Assembly: GCA_038503075.1 (NCBI GenBank)
Contig: JBCAML010000010.1
Location: 620,001 to 684,000 of the forward strand
Direction: 5' to 3'
DNA length: 64,000 nucleotides
Source: Gyromitra esculenta
Lineage: Eukaryota; Ascomycota; Pezizomycetes; Pezizales; Discinaceae
Of the stretch, positions 22,437 through 34,351 are shown piece after piece. Made by a program: the position numbers and the translations under genes. Every line of letters begins with the position of its first letter. Position 1 is the stretch's first letter. Under the pieces are notes generated by a model. It made no database searches. It saw nothing but the letters and a program-made list of their open reading frames with translations, and had not been told where the DNA came from.

Positions 22437-25065
22437 CTAATCCACAATCTGTACATAGTTCGCTGGCACACTCCTCACAACCCCCGCCTTCTCCACCTCC
22501 ATCCACCCGTCCCCGCCATCCTCCCTAACAAGCACAAACCGATCTCCTTCCGCCATACTCCACTCTGCATCCGTCCTCGCATCGTAATCATAAATCGCCT
22601 CAACATGTCTAACCCTCTTCGCGCCCCTCTTCGGCTTCACGGCAGGCCCCTTCTTCTTCAGCGTTCCACTGCCAGAGATACTTCCAATTGTGCTGTTCGC
22701 AACCGACCCACCGCCAGAGGAATGTACGCTGCTGGGTCTGACAGGAGTTGATGGCGGCGGGTGGGCATCTACGTAGCTTGCTGGGACAAGACCGGATTGA
22801 CCACCGGCGCGGACCGTGATCCAGCCAGATCCATCGTCGGGGTCGAGAATCACGACGTCGGTGTTGCCATCGACACTGATCTCGCCAGCGCCTGCTGCGG
22901 TGTATGCGTAAATCATGCGGCCCATGGCTTCTGGCTCCTTATCTGCTGATAGCTCCGCGATTGGCTCTGGGAGAGGGCTGGAAAGGTAGCGTTCTGGTGG
23001 TGGGGCGATTACACGGTTCCGGCGGGGTGCTGGGGCGGCAGCGGTGGTGTTGACACTCGAGGATGAGGCGGAAGCGGAGGCGTTGGCGGTAGCAGTTGGG
23101 GAAGTGCTCTTCGTTTGTTTGTTCCCCATTCGCTGCGGGCCCATGGCGCTGCCGCCGCCCGCCGCATAGCTCGACGAAAGGGTGTTCATGGTATTGCTTC
23201 TGCTCAGCCCTATGCCACTGTCTCCCCCGTTCGCAGCTGGGCTGGCTGCTATGCTAGCGCGGTTTTCCTCCTTGAGGGCCTTTTTGGCGGCTTTATCGAG
23301 GACACCCGGGCATTGGGCGGGAACCTTCATTTCGCATTTGGCGTGGCAGGTGTAACCACAATCTTGGCAAGATAAGCCTTTGCCAGTGAGACGCCAAGCG
23401 CGTTCGCCGCAAAGGTCGCAGTTGGTGGGTATTGTGAAGGTGGTGGATTTGAACTTGTGACTTTGAGTGCCGCGCTCGACGTCGCCGACGGCTTCGAGGA
23501 TGGTGTGGATTTCGACTTGGAGGGTCGTGAGTTTTGAAGAGTGAGGGACGAGTTCTTCTTGGTGGAAGAATAAACTCTAGAAAGTGATTATTAGTAACAG
23601 AGTTAGCAATCTCGGAGAAAGTGTGATTTCCCACCCTTGTGACGTCGATCTCTTTTTGCGCGTTACTTTCATCATATTTAAGCTCATCTCTTGCTTTTCG
23701 ATGTGTCTGCACCTCTCTCTGTTTCGAATCCACTGCACCCTTCGCCGCCTCAAGTGACTTTCTACTCTTTCCCAACAAGTTCCTTAGAAACACCTTAGCT
23801 GGCTCATCCACGACAATAGCATCTGTGTCGTGCCATATTGGGCTCGGCTCAAACAGGAAATCGCTCGGCTCGTACCAGCCACCCATGTTGTGTTTAACAA
23901 ACATAGCTGAGTCGAGAGCAGGGACATTGCGGGCTATCTCAGTGATTGTCTCCGAGAGGTAATTGAGGGAGTTTTGGCGGCAGTTGGTATCGAGTTGGCA
24001 GCTGAGGGTCCAGATGTTGTTAAGCTTGGTGACACGAGTTTCATTGAGGTCTTGGAGGGACTATGGATGGTTAGATATGTGTTACTATAGGACTCGGGTG
24101 GAAGATATACGTTTAATAGGTCTGGGATGTCTTCGTGATAGTACTTTTGCTTGTGGCGGTTTGCGACGTTGATTTGGATCAAGTACGTATTCTGGTTGAG
24201 TAACATGATTAGCTTCAGGAACTCCCAAAATATGACATTCTCTCCGTAAGAGTAGACCAACTTTGAAATTGTTCATCTCTGTTAGTTCTGATATGTAGCT
24301 CTTCTCCGCTTTCGCCCTACTGCTATCGAAGCTCTTATCGACCTTGGCCCTCTTCTCCTCGACGCCCTTGCATTCTGAGTCGTAGCTTGTCTTGGACTTT
24401 TTCAAATCAGTATATACGCCATCCCTCTCGGCGACAATTTTCGTATTGAGGGATTCATGGCGTTTTCGAAAATCATCGTAGCGGATTGCGATAGACTTGA
24501 GGGTATCTGCGACCTGAGACGAAAGTGCTGTGGAGTAGTAGTCATGTTCCTTTGCTATCGACTCTGTAGTAGTGATAATGGTAGTCCACGTAGTCAAGGA
24601 AGCACTGCAGACACACTTTGTGTCAGCACGGCAACTCAATCCCTGCTGAGCAGAGCTGTACCCACCTTTCCAAACTTCCTGGTGTCATCTGTGGCGTGTC
24701 GCCCACGCTTAAGCTGGAGCTCTTTTTGGCTTTCTTTTCAAAGTACTTTTTAGCTAGGGCGTTTAGCTTCGCTGCATACTCCTTTTCGATCGCTGCTCGT
24801 TCTCGGTAGAAGGTCTGTATGTCATCCAGCCATGCTATTCCATTCGTGACCTACACCGGGGATATCTGTGTTAGCAGAGATCTTGAAATATAAGAAATGC
24901 ACGTTTGGGGGGAAGATCGTACCCATGCATTAACGGGTTTAAAAGCATCCTGATGTGCAGTAATAATCGAGTAATTAGCACTTTGTTGGGGAGACACGTG
25001 CGGTAGCGAGGTGGGAGGCGAACCTTCAGTTCTTCGCCAAAGTCAACGATAAGTGGACCGTCCAT
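22437..25065 (-). CDS. BZZ1: F-BAR/C1/double-SH3 actin regulator Bzz1
   Basis: Seven exons on the minus strand: 25065-25024, 24949-24923, 24850-24666, 24604-24262, 24191-24111, 24060-23635 and 23576-22437, giving 747 residues. All phases close. The N-terminal F-BAR starts FGEELKDAFKPVNAW and continues FYRERAAIEKEYAAKLNAL, then long coiled coils. A C1-type zinc finger follows (HKFKSTTFTIPTNCDLCGER ... CHAKCEM). Two SH3 domains end the protein (AYTAAGAGEISV ... and AIYDYDARTDAEWSM ... VPANYVQIVD). Bzz1 curves membranes and activates Las17/WASP-Arp2/3 actin assembly at endocytic sites. Exons 1 and 2 encode only 14 and 9 residues. It is divergent with DBP5; a MITE lies between them. Confidence 0.92.
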
Positions 25066-25324
25066 TGCTCTAAAAGACCACTCTCAAACACAAAAACAGA
25101 CTAAGAACTCAACGAAGTTGGAAAGGAAACCCCTTGTGACGGTGTGTGTGTTGGGAAGACTGGGTGGGTTTAATTCGGGCGGGAATGCGGGGTATCTACG
25201 AGATATGTAGGTACCGGCAAAGGGGGACAGCGGGAAGCAGATTTACTGCGAGATGAGGGGTGGACAGCTGTGGGTAAAACCCGCGATACCACTCAGCGGG
25301 AGTACGTACCTACATTTACCGCTC

Positions 25325-25335
25325 AACCCTAACCC
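25325..25335. promoter_or_regulatory. Telobox-like site between BZZ1 and DBP5
   Basis: AACCCTAACCC, 260 bp upstream of the BZZ1 start in the divergent promoter region. Role inferred only. Confidence 0.35.
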
Positions 25336-25397
25336 AAGGAAGCCCTGTTCCCAGCTATACGTGCGCACCACTACATTTAATTATGATTAATTATGTA

Positions 25398-25880
25398 CAG
25401 TTGCGTCCAACAAGTTCATGCGCTTTTTGAAGTACTGCAACGCACCGAGGTGATACCAAACCTTCTTCAAAAAAGTAGAGTTTTATTTCAGTCTCATTGT
25501 CAAGTAAATAAGTTGTGTATGTGTTTAGTTATCTCACGGCTTCTTTTCTATTGAACAACAAGTGCTTTGGTTGTGTTTAGTCTACTTTCCTTGAGTCTGT
25601 TGTGCAGTGGTAGTCGTTTAATGAGGCGACAACGGCAATACCACACTCCAACAATATGAGCTATTTCTCCATGTTCACAGAAGAGTTTAGAACTATGCTT
25701 TAAGATAAAAATATCACTTATGTAGCTTTACCCACTGCTTATTTTTACATTTAAACTCCATTGCCTGCATGGCGAAGTGGTCCCGCTGCAGGGGGACGGT
25801 ATTGTTGCTGTCGCCTCATTAAACGACTACCGCTGTATCGTGGTACTTCAAAAAGCGCATCAACTTGTTGGACGCAACTG
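25398..25880. mobile_element. MITE-A copy 2, carrying a nested MITE-H
   Basis: Ends CAGTTGCGTCCAACAAGTT at 25398 and the inverse ending at 25880; the 38-bp arms differ at one site (a transversion). TA lies on the left, TG on the right. Removing the nested element (25605-25835) leaves about 252 bp, matching the 254-bp copy at 9709. It lies in the BZZ1/DBP5 divergent promoter, 360 bp from the DBP5 start. Confidence 0.85.
25605..25835. mobile_element. MITE-H nested in MITE-A (CAGTGGTAGTCGTTTAATGA ends)
   Basis: Bases 25605-25642 and 25798-25835 are 38-bp inverted copies with four mismatches, all transitions. Right flank TA, left flank TG. CAG...CTG ends with TA targets suggest a Tc1/mariner-type origin. 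Confidence 0.8.
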
Positions 25881-26238
25881 TGCATGCAGATTTAAATAGA
25901 ACAGCTACAAGGGATGTGCTTTATGTGCTTATGAAAGATAGACCCAGTCCTAAATTGGGCGAGCGACTGGTGGCTGCAGTTGCTCTTGCGTGGGTTTAGT
26001 CTTACATTGAATGTGCTTGCCTCTCTCCTCCTCCCCTTTGAACCCCGCAGCCTCCCCGCCAACGTCTTCGTCCGTTCCCTCCCTCGCAGCAAGACCTTCT
26101 TTTCGCACCTCACTACACCCCACTCTATCGCGTCTTCTATCCTCTACTGCTGCACGTCCTTTTCTTCTCTGCATTTTTTTGTGGCCACCGACGATCCTTT
26201 TCCCACCCATCAGTAGTAATTCATTGTTATCTGGAATA

Positions 26239-27874
26239 ATGGCTGCGGAAGCCCAACCTGCCGCGTCGCTCGAGTCCAGGATGGGTCCTGTCCGTGATGC
26301 TCCAACAGCCGAAGGCAGTGCTGTTGTTGATCCGGCCGAGGCCACTCCCCAGGAACAGAGCGATCTCGTGGAGAGCAATTATGAAGTTGCCGTGAAGCTT
26401 GTGAACATGCAGGGCGACCCAAATAGTCCCCTGTACTCTGTCAAACGATTTGAAGATTTGGGAATGTAAGTAACTGGGCGCCCTCGCCTAAAGCTATTTA
26501 ACGATATGTGTGGTGTTGGAGGCGACTTTGAAATTCTACTTTTCTACGGAACCATTGACTAAGCTAATGTCTATATACAGCTCGAAAGAACTCCTTGAAG
26601 GGATATATTTCATGAATTTCAAGAAACCCTCCAAGATCCAGGAGCGCGCCCTGCCTCTCCTTTTATCCGACCCGCCTTCCAATATGATTGGCCAGTCGCA
26701 ATCTGGAACCGGCAAGACAGCAGCTTTCGTCCTGACCATGTTGACCCGCGTCGACATGTCCGTCAACCAGGTTCAGGCACTATGTCTCGCGCCCTCCCGA
26801 GAACTGGCTAGGCAGATTATGAGTGTCGTGCAGACTATGGGCCAATTTACACAGATCAAAACCCAATTCGCCATCCCGAACATGGTTGCAAGAGGCCAGA
26901 AGATCGACGCCCAGATTGTTGTTGGGACCCCAGGCACAGTTCTAGATCTGGTTCGGAGGAAACAGCTCCCAGTTGACGGGATTAAAGTTTTCGTCCTGGA
27001 TGAAGCGGACAACATGCTCGACCAGCAGGGTTTGGGTGAGCAGTGTATCCGTGTGAAAGCGTGAGTAGCCCTCCAGTTGTGGTGCTGGTTGCAACCTTTA
27101 ACCTTTTAATTCTAGTACCGTCCCCCCAACTGCACAAATCGTTCTGTTCTCTGCAACCTTCCCCGACCAGGTCGTCCAATATGCCAACCGTTTCGCCCCC
27201 AATGCGAATCAAATCACTTTGAAACATGAGGAGCTCACCGTCGACGGCATTAAGCAGCTGTACATGGACTGCGAAAACGAGGAGGATAAATATCGTGTTC
27301 TCGTTGAGCTTTACCACATCCTCACCATTGGTTCCTCAATCATTTTCGTCAAGAAGCGTGAAACCGCGTCCGAGATCCAACGACGAATGGAGGCAGATGG
27401 GCATAAGGTGGCTGCTTTGCACGGCGCGTTCGACGGGACAGAGCGTGACAAGGTTATCGATGACTTCCGTTCCGGTAAAGCTAAAGTACTCATCACGACG
27501 AATGTCCTTGCTCGCGGAATCGATGTGGCAACAGTCTCGTTGGTCGTTAACTACGATATTCCGCTCGACCAGGGTGGCAAACCGGATCCGCAGACTTATC
27601 TTCATCGTATCGGAAGGACTGGTCGATTTGGACGTGTTGGTGTGTCAATTAGTTTCGTGCACGATAAGAGGAGCTGGGGAGAGCTTAACGATATTTCGAA
27701 TTATTTTGGGGTGGAAATGACGAGGGTGCCGACAAATGATATTGATGTGAGCTATGGTCCCTTTGGATTTGAATTAGATTTGGGGGGATGATTTACTGAT
27801 AAAACTCATAGGAAGTTGAAACTATTATCAAGAAAGCGCTCAAGAGCAAGACGGCCGGTGTGGCAAAGTCGTAA
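26239..27874 (+). CDS. DBP5: DEAD-box ATP-dependent RNA helicase Dbp5
   Basis: Four exons: 26239-26465, 26581-27060, 27116-27746 and 27812-27874, giving 466 residues. Introns are 115, 55 and 65 nt. Motifs in order: Q-motif region ([20 protein letters not shown]), [10 protein letters not shown] (motif I), PSRELARQ (Ia), TPGTVLDL (Ib), VLDEADNML (II), FSATF (III), VLARGIDV (V) and [11 protein letters not shown] (VI). The spliced start of the core ([19 protein letters not shown]) and the C-terminal [11 protein letters not shown] are typical of Dbp5/DDX19 rather than eIF4A. Dbp5 remodels mRNPs at the cytoplasmic face of the nuclear pore with Gle1 and also acts in translation termination. Confidence 0.95.
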
Positions 27875-28890
27875 AACAATCTTACAAGGGATTAGTTAAT
27901 TCAAGGTTGATTTGTATGTGCTGTGGATATCAGGTGTATAGAGTGCGTTTGGGTCTTTTTTTTTGTTTAATGGTGAAAAAAATCACGAGTTACGAGTACG
28001 TATTTAAAGCCGAAAGGAATCAGGGATGTGCCCCTTCCCTCTTTTAAAGATGTAAAAAGAGGGGGGTTCGTTTCTTCTTGTATGATAAGTTTGGGGTTAT
28101 TGTGGGATAAAACTGGGGCCTCTTCCTTTTGAAAATCGATTCTGAATGTTGTGTTGGTTTATTTTTTTTTCGGATTGTATGTGAGTTTTTGTTTGAAGCT
28201 ACATACACGTATGCGTTAAGAGATTGTATGAATCTCTTAGCGGTTGTGCAAGTCGTGTGATAACGAGTGATATTCAGTGATGATCGCTAACTTGAAATTT
28301 AACTACAATTGCTCCTCATAGCTGGAAACCTCATCGCAGCACGTCTACACACTTGGATCCATGCAAAATTCTTCAGCATCGAGAGGGTAAAAACTAGTCG
28401 CTTTATATTCCACGAATCCTTGCCAACTGACCCATCTCCAGAAACAATTTCCAACCCCACCAGTCTTGGCGAAACCTTATTAACCCCACGTTCGATTATT
28501 GCTAGGGATTACTTTCTATCGATTCTCGCAACCCTCAACGCTGCGCACTGCATGCTCACACATCGCCCTCCTTCTTCCCAAGACGATCCCCTTGTTCCCG
28601 CTCCCGTCACTGCTGCCGTCTACCGCCCCTTGTGTTGTTCGGCAACCATTCCAATTCTCAATTCCGCTTTCGTGAGGGTAAACCTTTTTTTTGTTTGAGG
28701 TGAGCGAGACAGCTGTCATGATCTTTTTTCTAACCCCTCCTCCTCCCCCCACACCCCCCCCACCCCCCACCAAAAAAAAGATTCATTTTTTTCGATACCT
28801 AACTCCCAAAAAGTAAAAATAGAATAAAACGGTGTTTGTAGGAATCGACGCAATTGTTTTTAGGACTTTTATAAACCACCCGCTATCACG
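27875..28890. other. Intergenic between DBP5 and NAA15
   Basis: Contains the DBP5 3' region and NAA15 promoter, with a poly-T tract near 27957, a C-run cluster at 28736-28770 and a T-rich/A-rich leader. A 129-codon ORF at 28309-28698 lacks any family feature and is not supported. Confidence 0.45.
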
Positions 28891-31817
28891 ATGCCGCAAC
28901 CTGCGTTAACGTCGAAAGACGCCTCGTTATTCCGACAGGTGTTGAAATGCTACGAAACAAAGCAATTCAAGAAGGGCTTGAAGGCCGCCGAAGTTAGTTT
29001 TTCATAGAACCCTTGGTTCCCTTTTTCGGAAATGAGCATTTGGGACAAAAAGCACCCTCCCCCCATGCACACAAAGCTAAAACTGCAATAGCAAATCCTC
29101 AAAAAGAACCCTAAACACGGCGAAACACTCGCCATGAAAGGCCTGATCACCAACTCCCTCGGCCGCACAGCGGAGGCTTTCACGATCGCGAAGGAGGCGC
29201 TGCGACAAGACATGAAATCGCACGTCTGCTGGCATGTCTACGGCCTCCTCTACCGCTCCGAAAAGAACTTTGAGGAGTCTATCAAGGCATACAAGATGGC
29301 GCTGCGGTTCGAGCCAGAGTCACAGCAGATTCTACGGGATCTGGCGCTGCTGCAGGTCCAGATGAGGGACTACCAGGGTTACATCGAGTCTCGGAGACAA
29401 ATACTGCAAGGACGGCCACAACTAAGGCAGAATTGGACCGGGTTGGCGACTGCACATCATTTGGCTGGGAATTATGCGGATGCTGAGAATGTGTTGACTA
29501 AATTTGAGGAGACGCTGAAGAATCCGCCAATGAAGACGGATGTGGAGCATAGTGAGGCTGGACTCTATAAGAATATGGTTATTGCGGAAAGCGGCGACAT
29601 TGAGCGGGCGCTGGAGAACTTGGAGAGTATTGCGAAGGCGAGCCTTGATAAGGTAGCTGTTTTGGAGAAGCGCGCCGAGTATCTGTTGAAGCTGGGGAGA
29701 ATGGAGGAGGCCCAGGCGGCTTATAGGGTCCTGATTGAACGGAACGCGGAGAAACGGGTTTACTATGTTGGATTTGAACAGGCGTTAGGGCTGGGGGAAG
29801 GGGAAGACGATACGCAAAAGAAGAAGGAGCTATATGCGGAATTTGCAGAGAAGTACCAGAGGAGTGATGCACCACGGAGAGTACCACTGAACTTCTTAAA
29901 AGGTACGCTGCACTGGCTTCTCACACCACCTTTGGGTATTGTATTTACAATTGATGTGTTACAGGCGACGAGTTCAAAGCAGCAGCCGATGCATACCTCC
30001 AGAAGCTCCTCAAGAAGGGTGTCCCATCAACATTTGCCAACATCAAAGCCCTCTATGCTGATCCCTCCAAACGTCAGATTATCCTCGATCTGGTCGAAGG
30101 ATATCGTGCTTCTTTGGTTGATGAGGTGCCCCAGGTTGTCGAGACACCAACAAACGGTGAAACCAACGGAGATTCTGCTAAGACCACCAAACCCTCAGAA
30201 TTCAAGCTGTGGACACTCTACTTCCTCGGTCAACACTACGACCACTACAGAACAAGGAACGCAGAGAAGGCCCTGCAATATATCAATGAAGCCATCTCAC
30301 TCTCTCCAGAAACAGTCGAGTTACATATGACCCTTGCAAGGATATACAAGCACGCAGGAAACCTACAGAAAGCAATGGAGAAAATGGATGAAGCCCGACT
30401 TTTGGATACAAAGGATCGATACATTAACACCAAGTGCGCCAAGTACCAACTACGAAACGACTGCAACGAGGAAGCACTGAAGACCATGAGCTTGTTCACT
30501 AGGGTTCGTGATGCATTCCCAGTAGCCAATCCAGATTATCACAGCTCACTAACACTCCTTATAGAACGACGCACACGGTGGCCCCCTCGGGGATCTCCTC
30601 GAAATGCAATGTGTGTGGTTCATCACTGAGGACGGCGAGTCATATCTCCGCCAAGGCAAGTTCGGCCTCGCACTGAAACGCTTCCACGCAATCTGGAAGA
30701 TTTTCGACGATTGGACAGAGGACCAGTTCGATTTCCACAGCTTCTCGCTCCGCAAGGGTCAGATTCGATCATATGTTGATATGCTCCGATGGGAAGACAC
30801 TCTGCGTGCACACCCATTCTTCACACGTGCTGCGTTGGGCGCAGTAAAAGCGTATACAATGCTCTTTGATAAACCCCATCTTGCGCACTCGTCTTTATCG
30901 AATGGGCACGGCGCCGAGGGTGTGGACTTTGAAGGTCTCTCGACCGCGGATAGGAAGAAGGCGCTGAAGAAGGCGAAACGGGAGGCACAGAAAGCACAGG
31001 AGAAAGCTGTCGAGGCCGCTGCGAAGGCGAAGGAGGAGAAGGCAAAGAACGCCCAGGTTGCGAACGTTGAGGACGAGAAGAAAAAGGAGGACAATGATCC
31101 ACTCGGTTCTGAGCTCGCCCAGACTAAGGAGCCATTGGAGGCGGCGGTGAAGTTCTTGAGTCCGTTACTGGAGTTGAGCCCGAAGCGTGTTGATATCCAG
31201 ACTGCCGGATTCGAAGTATACTTCAGACGGAAGAAGTGGCTGTTGGCGTTGAAGTGTCTTCGGGCTGCGAAGGTGCTTGATCCAGAAGATCCGGTTGCGC
31301 ATGAGCAGATTGTTAAGTTCAGGATTGCTAGTAAGTCTTTACTTAACGATAGGGCTTGGAGACATGGAAAAGCTAACCCTCGTCCGTATAGTCAACAATC
31401 TCTCAGACGAGGATATTAGGGTTCCCTCAAAAGTAGTCTTGACGACGACGCTCGAGGAGATCATCCCGGCAGATACCAATCTGGAAAATTATAATGCTGA
31501 GTTTTTGGAGAGGCATAAAGATAGTGCGAAGCATGTTCGCGGAAGTATACCTCCAATTTGTCCCATTTCTGCTGTTCTTGGCATTAATATTTGCATTCAC
31601 AGCGCTCCGAACACGCCACTTTCTCAAACCCGAGGACTCACCTCTCACAGCCCTCTTTGATACCTTATCCCTTGAGAACTTGACCTTGAAAGACGCGAGA
31701 GAGGGACAGTCGCTTTTGCGAGAACTGAAAGCAGCAGATGAGTACGTTAGAGACTATAACCAAAAGGCAGCCGGAAGATTCCCAGATGCCACCGCCTTTA
31801 AGGAGAAGATAGAATAA
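28891..31817 (+). CDS. NAA15: NatA N-terminal acetyltransferase auxiliary subunit Naa15/Nat1
   Basis: Six exons: 28891-28992, 29092-29902, 29965-30503, 30565-31330, 31392-31544 and 31603-31817, giving 861 residues, about the usual Naa15 length. Introns are 58-99 nt. The start MPQPALTSKDASLFRQVLK is the conserved Naa15 N-terminus. TPR helices follow (for example WHVYGLLYRSEKNFEESIKA, ALRFEPES), then a Lys/Ala/Glu-rich helix (KKALKKAKREAQKAQ) and a C-terminal helical part (ALKCLRAAKVLDPEDPVAHE). Naa15 anchors the catalytic Naa10 to the ribosome for co-translational N-terminal acetylation. Confidence 0.95.
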
Positions 31818-32783
31818 AAACCAAAAAAAGAAAGAGAAAAAAAGAAAAAGGTTAGGATGGGGGCACGGTAGGTAGATGGGAAAAGGCTGGTCACTACAAA
31901 ATGTATAGTTCATTTAAAAACCCTTTTGCGACAAAGCATAAACAGTCGCAGCACAGAGTTTTTTTTAAAAAAAATCAGGCACTGGCGGTTTAGAGAGAGA
32001 TAAAAATGTATTGGCTTTTTGATGGACACTGAAACAAACACTCTGCGGAACCTGTCTCGAGTGATGCTTGATGACTAACAGGAAACCCAGGCCGGTAGTC
32101 ACAGAACTTGTGAAGTCGCCACGAGGCATTGGAAACTGCTCCCTAAATCACTCACTTATTTCCCAGACATGGAAACTTTTATTTAAGTACTTTTATCTGG
32201 TTAGGCGCGTTACTGTTTCGCGAGATCCGATGACTATAATTGCAATCCTCGGCCCGATCTTAACGTTTGCTGATAAACGGTAGTTTTTTATGTATCCTTA
32301 TCTTCAATTAGTGGCGGTTATAACTACATGTACATGTATGGGATTTGGATCCGTACTAGCTGTTGTTCTTGTTGGTACATGTAGTATGTACTACATGTAC
32401 CCAAGTCCTAGTCAAGACTAAAGAGAACAGGCCAGGAGCATTACGTGTAGTATACTCCGATCAATTGAAGTTGGTAAATATAATCCGATATACACGATCC
32501 ACTATTTAATTCTCGAGACATATCGGAACAAGGATTCAAGCACGTACAGGCAAGAATCCCAGTTCTAAGGGTTGTAGTAGAGGCGAGTGAATCTATGCAC
32601 GAGTTGCCCTGAACCCCAATATGACGCTACAGGGGCGGGAATCAGCCCATTTTGTAATGCTTGGCATAAAAAGTCTAAGCAGCTCAAGAGGAACCCTTAC
32701 ATTTTGATTCGCGAAACGGGCATCTTATCCAATATCAAACCAAGCCACCTCTCCACCCTCCCATTCAATTCGTCGTTGATGGG
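31818..32783. other. Intergenic between NAA15 and CCE1
   Basis: A-rich NAA15 3' region, then non-coding DNA with short TACATGTA-type palindromes near 32325-32400. No gene supported. Confidence 0.45.
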
Positions 32784-34190
32784 ATGGCAACTACCAAGCC
32801 ACTCCTTATTCTTAAAGTTACCGCCCTAAGATCACTGGCTGTATCACTTGGAGTAAACAGCAGCGGGACAAAATCACAAATTGCATCGCGGATTGTTAGT
32901 GCCTGTTGCGAATCTGTTCCGTTTTTTGAAAGATTGCAGAAGGATGTACCACCACGCAGCAACCGGCGAGCGGCGAGAGGCAAGGCATTGGGAATTGGAA
33001 AAGCGCCGGAGGGAGGAAGGAAGAAGAGGGTGTTGAGCATTGATATGGGGATTAGGAATTTGGCAATGTGTATTCTTGAGGTGCCTCATTATGGCTCGAG
33101 AGGGCTAGGAGAGAAGGGGGAGAATGAACGGGTGATGGAGAGTTTTCCGAGGATATTAGCATGGGAGCGAGTCGTCGTGGCCGAAAAACCAGTGACCGAA
33201 AAACCGGTGGCCGAGGAGAAACCACCACCACCACCGCCAACAGAAAATATCGCAAGCCCAAACGAGACAGAGAATAAAGTAGCAGAGGGAGAGACAGCGA
33301 AGGCTCAATCCGAGGAGTCATTGCCAGCGCAGCCAGTGTACGAGGTTTCAGGTTCGGGCGAGATAAAGAAGAAGAAGGGAAGGAGAGCGAAGAAGTCACT
33401 ACTCGAGGAACTGGAATCGTTATTGTCCAATCCATACTCGGCCCCAGACATAGGGCCATATCAAGAACCAGGGAGGAGGACAGGGAGAACAAAGCCAAGG
33501 GAAGTAAAGAAGGAAGTTGAATCCTTTGAGCCCTCCGTCTATGCTATCCTTGCCAACACTTTCGCCCGTCAACTCCTCGCCCGTTTTTCTCCCCTCGATG
33601 CAATTCTGATTGAGCGCCAGCGCTACCGCTCTCACAGCGGGGCAGCTATTCATGAATGGACGGTGCGAGTGAATATGTTCGAAGCCATGCTGCATGCTGT
33701 GTTCTGTTGTCTTAATGGGGAAGCATCACCTGCAGCAGAGAGCGTGAATCCAGATAGGGTTACGAGGTTCTGGGTTGATAGAGTGGGGGAGAAATACCTG
33801 GAGGTGCAAAGGAAACCGGTGCGGCGGAAAAAGAGTGATCTGGGAGTTTTTGGTATTGATGATGATCTGGATTTGGATGGAATAGTAATGATAGGAGGGA
33901 GGGAGAAAACGTATAGGAAGACGAAGCTGGCGAAAATCTCACTGGTGACAGAATGGCTGCGGAGAGGAGATGTCGTAGACGTAGGAGAGGATGCTAAGGG
34001 TGTAGCAGCTGACTTCATCCCACCTGCGAAGGGGCGGAGGAAGGTGAAAAGTGTCAATGGGAAGCTGGATGATCTCGCTGATTGTTTTTTGCAAGGCATG
34101 GCATGGATACGGTGGGAAGAGAATCGAAAGAATCTGGCTGATGGAAAGTTAATACCAGAGTTCATGCCATGCAAGAATCTAGATTCATAG
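32784..34190 (+). CDS. CCE1: Mitochondrial Holliday-junction resolvase Cce1/Ydc2
   Basis: Single exon, 468 residues. An N-terminal SAP-like DNA-binding helix pair (about residues 8-43, LKVTALRSLAVSLGVNSSGT) precedes the RNase H-fold resolvase core. Visible acidic residues are Asp87 in SIDMGIRNLA, Glu277 in LIERQRYRS, and Asp429, Asp430 and Asp433 in DDLADCFLQG, which fit the Ydc2 catalytic set. Between about 130 and 250 lies a Pro/Glu/Lys-rich insert of low complexity, longer than in yeast enzymes. The family cleaves four-way junctions during mitochondrial DNA segregation. No obvious separate mitochondrial presequence beyond the basic N-terminus. Convergent with the next gene. Confidence 0.88.
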   Translation: MATTKPLLILKVTALRSLAVSLGVNSSGTKSQIASRIVSACCESVPFFERLQKDVPPRSNRRAARGKALGIGKAPEGGRKKRVLSIDMGIRNLAMCILEVPHYGSRGLGEKGENERVMESFPRILAWERVVVAEKPVTEKPVAEEKPPPPPPTENIASPNETENKVAEGETAKAQSEESLPAQPVYEVSGSGEIKKKKGRRAKKSLLEELESLLSNPYSAPDIGPYQEPGRRTGRTKPREVKKEVESFEPSVYAILANTFARQLLARFSPLDAILIERQRYRSHSGAAIHEWTVRVNMFEAMLHAVFCCLNGEASPAAESVNPDRVTRFWVDRVGEKYLEVQRKPVRRKKSDLGVFGIDDDLDLDGIVMIGGREKTYRKTKLAKISLVTEWLRRGDVVDVGEDAKGVAADFIPPAKGRRKVKSVNGKLDDLADCFLQGMAWIRWEENRKNLADGKLIPEFMPCKNLDS

Positions 34191-34351
34191 ACCATCACCC
34201 ATTCGTTCCTGGAAGTTATTGTGATTTTCAATTTTATTTTTCTAAATCTCAGTTCTTCGCGAAACGCCGTTTTCCCTATAAAAATAACAGATAAAGGGGC
34301 GCGGAGGTGTTCCCCAGAAAAAATATTGACACATGGCACTTTCTCAATGAC

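Noticed and set aside
28309..28698. 129-codon ORF between DBP5 and NAA15
   Set aside because: No similarity, no splice structure, and composition like intergenic DNA.
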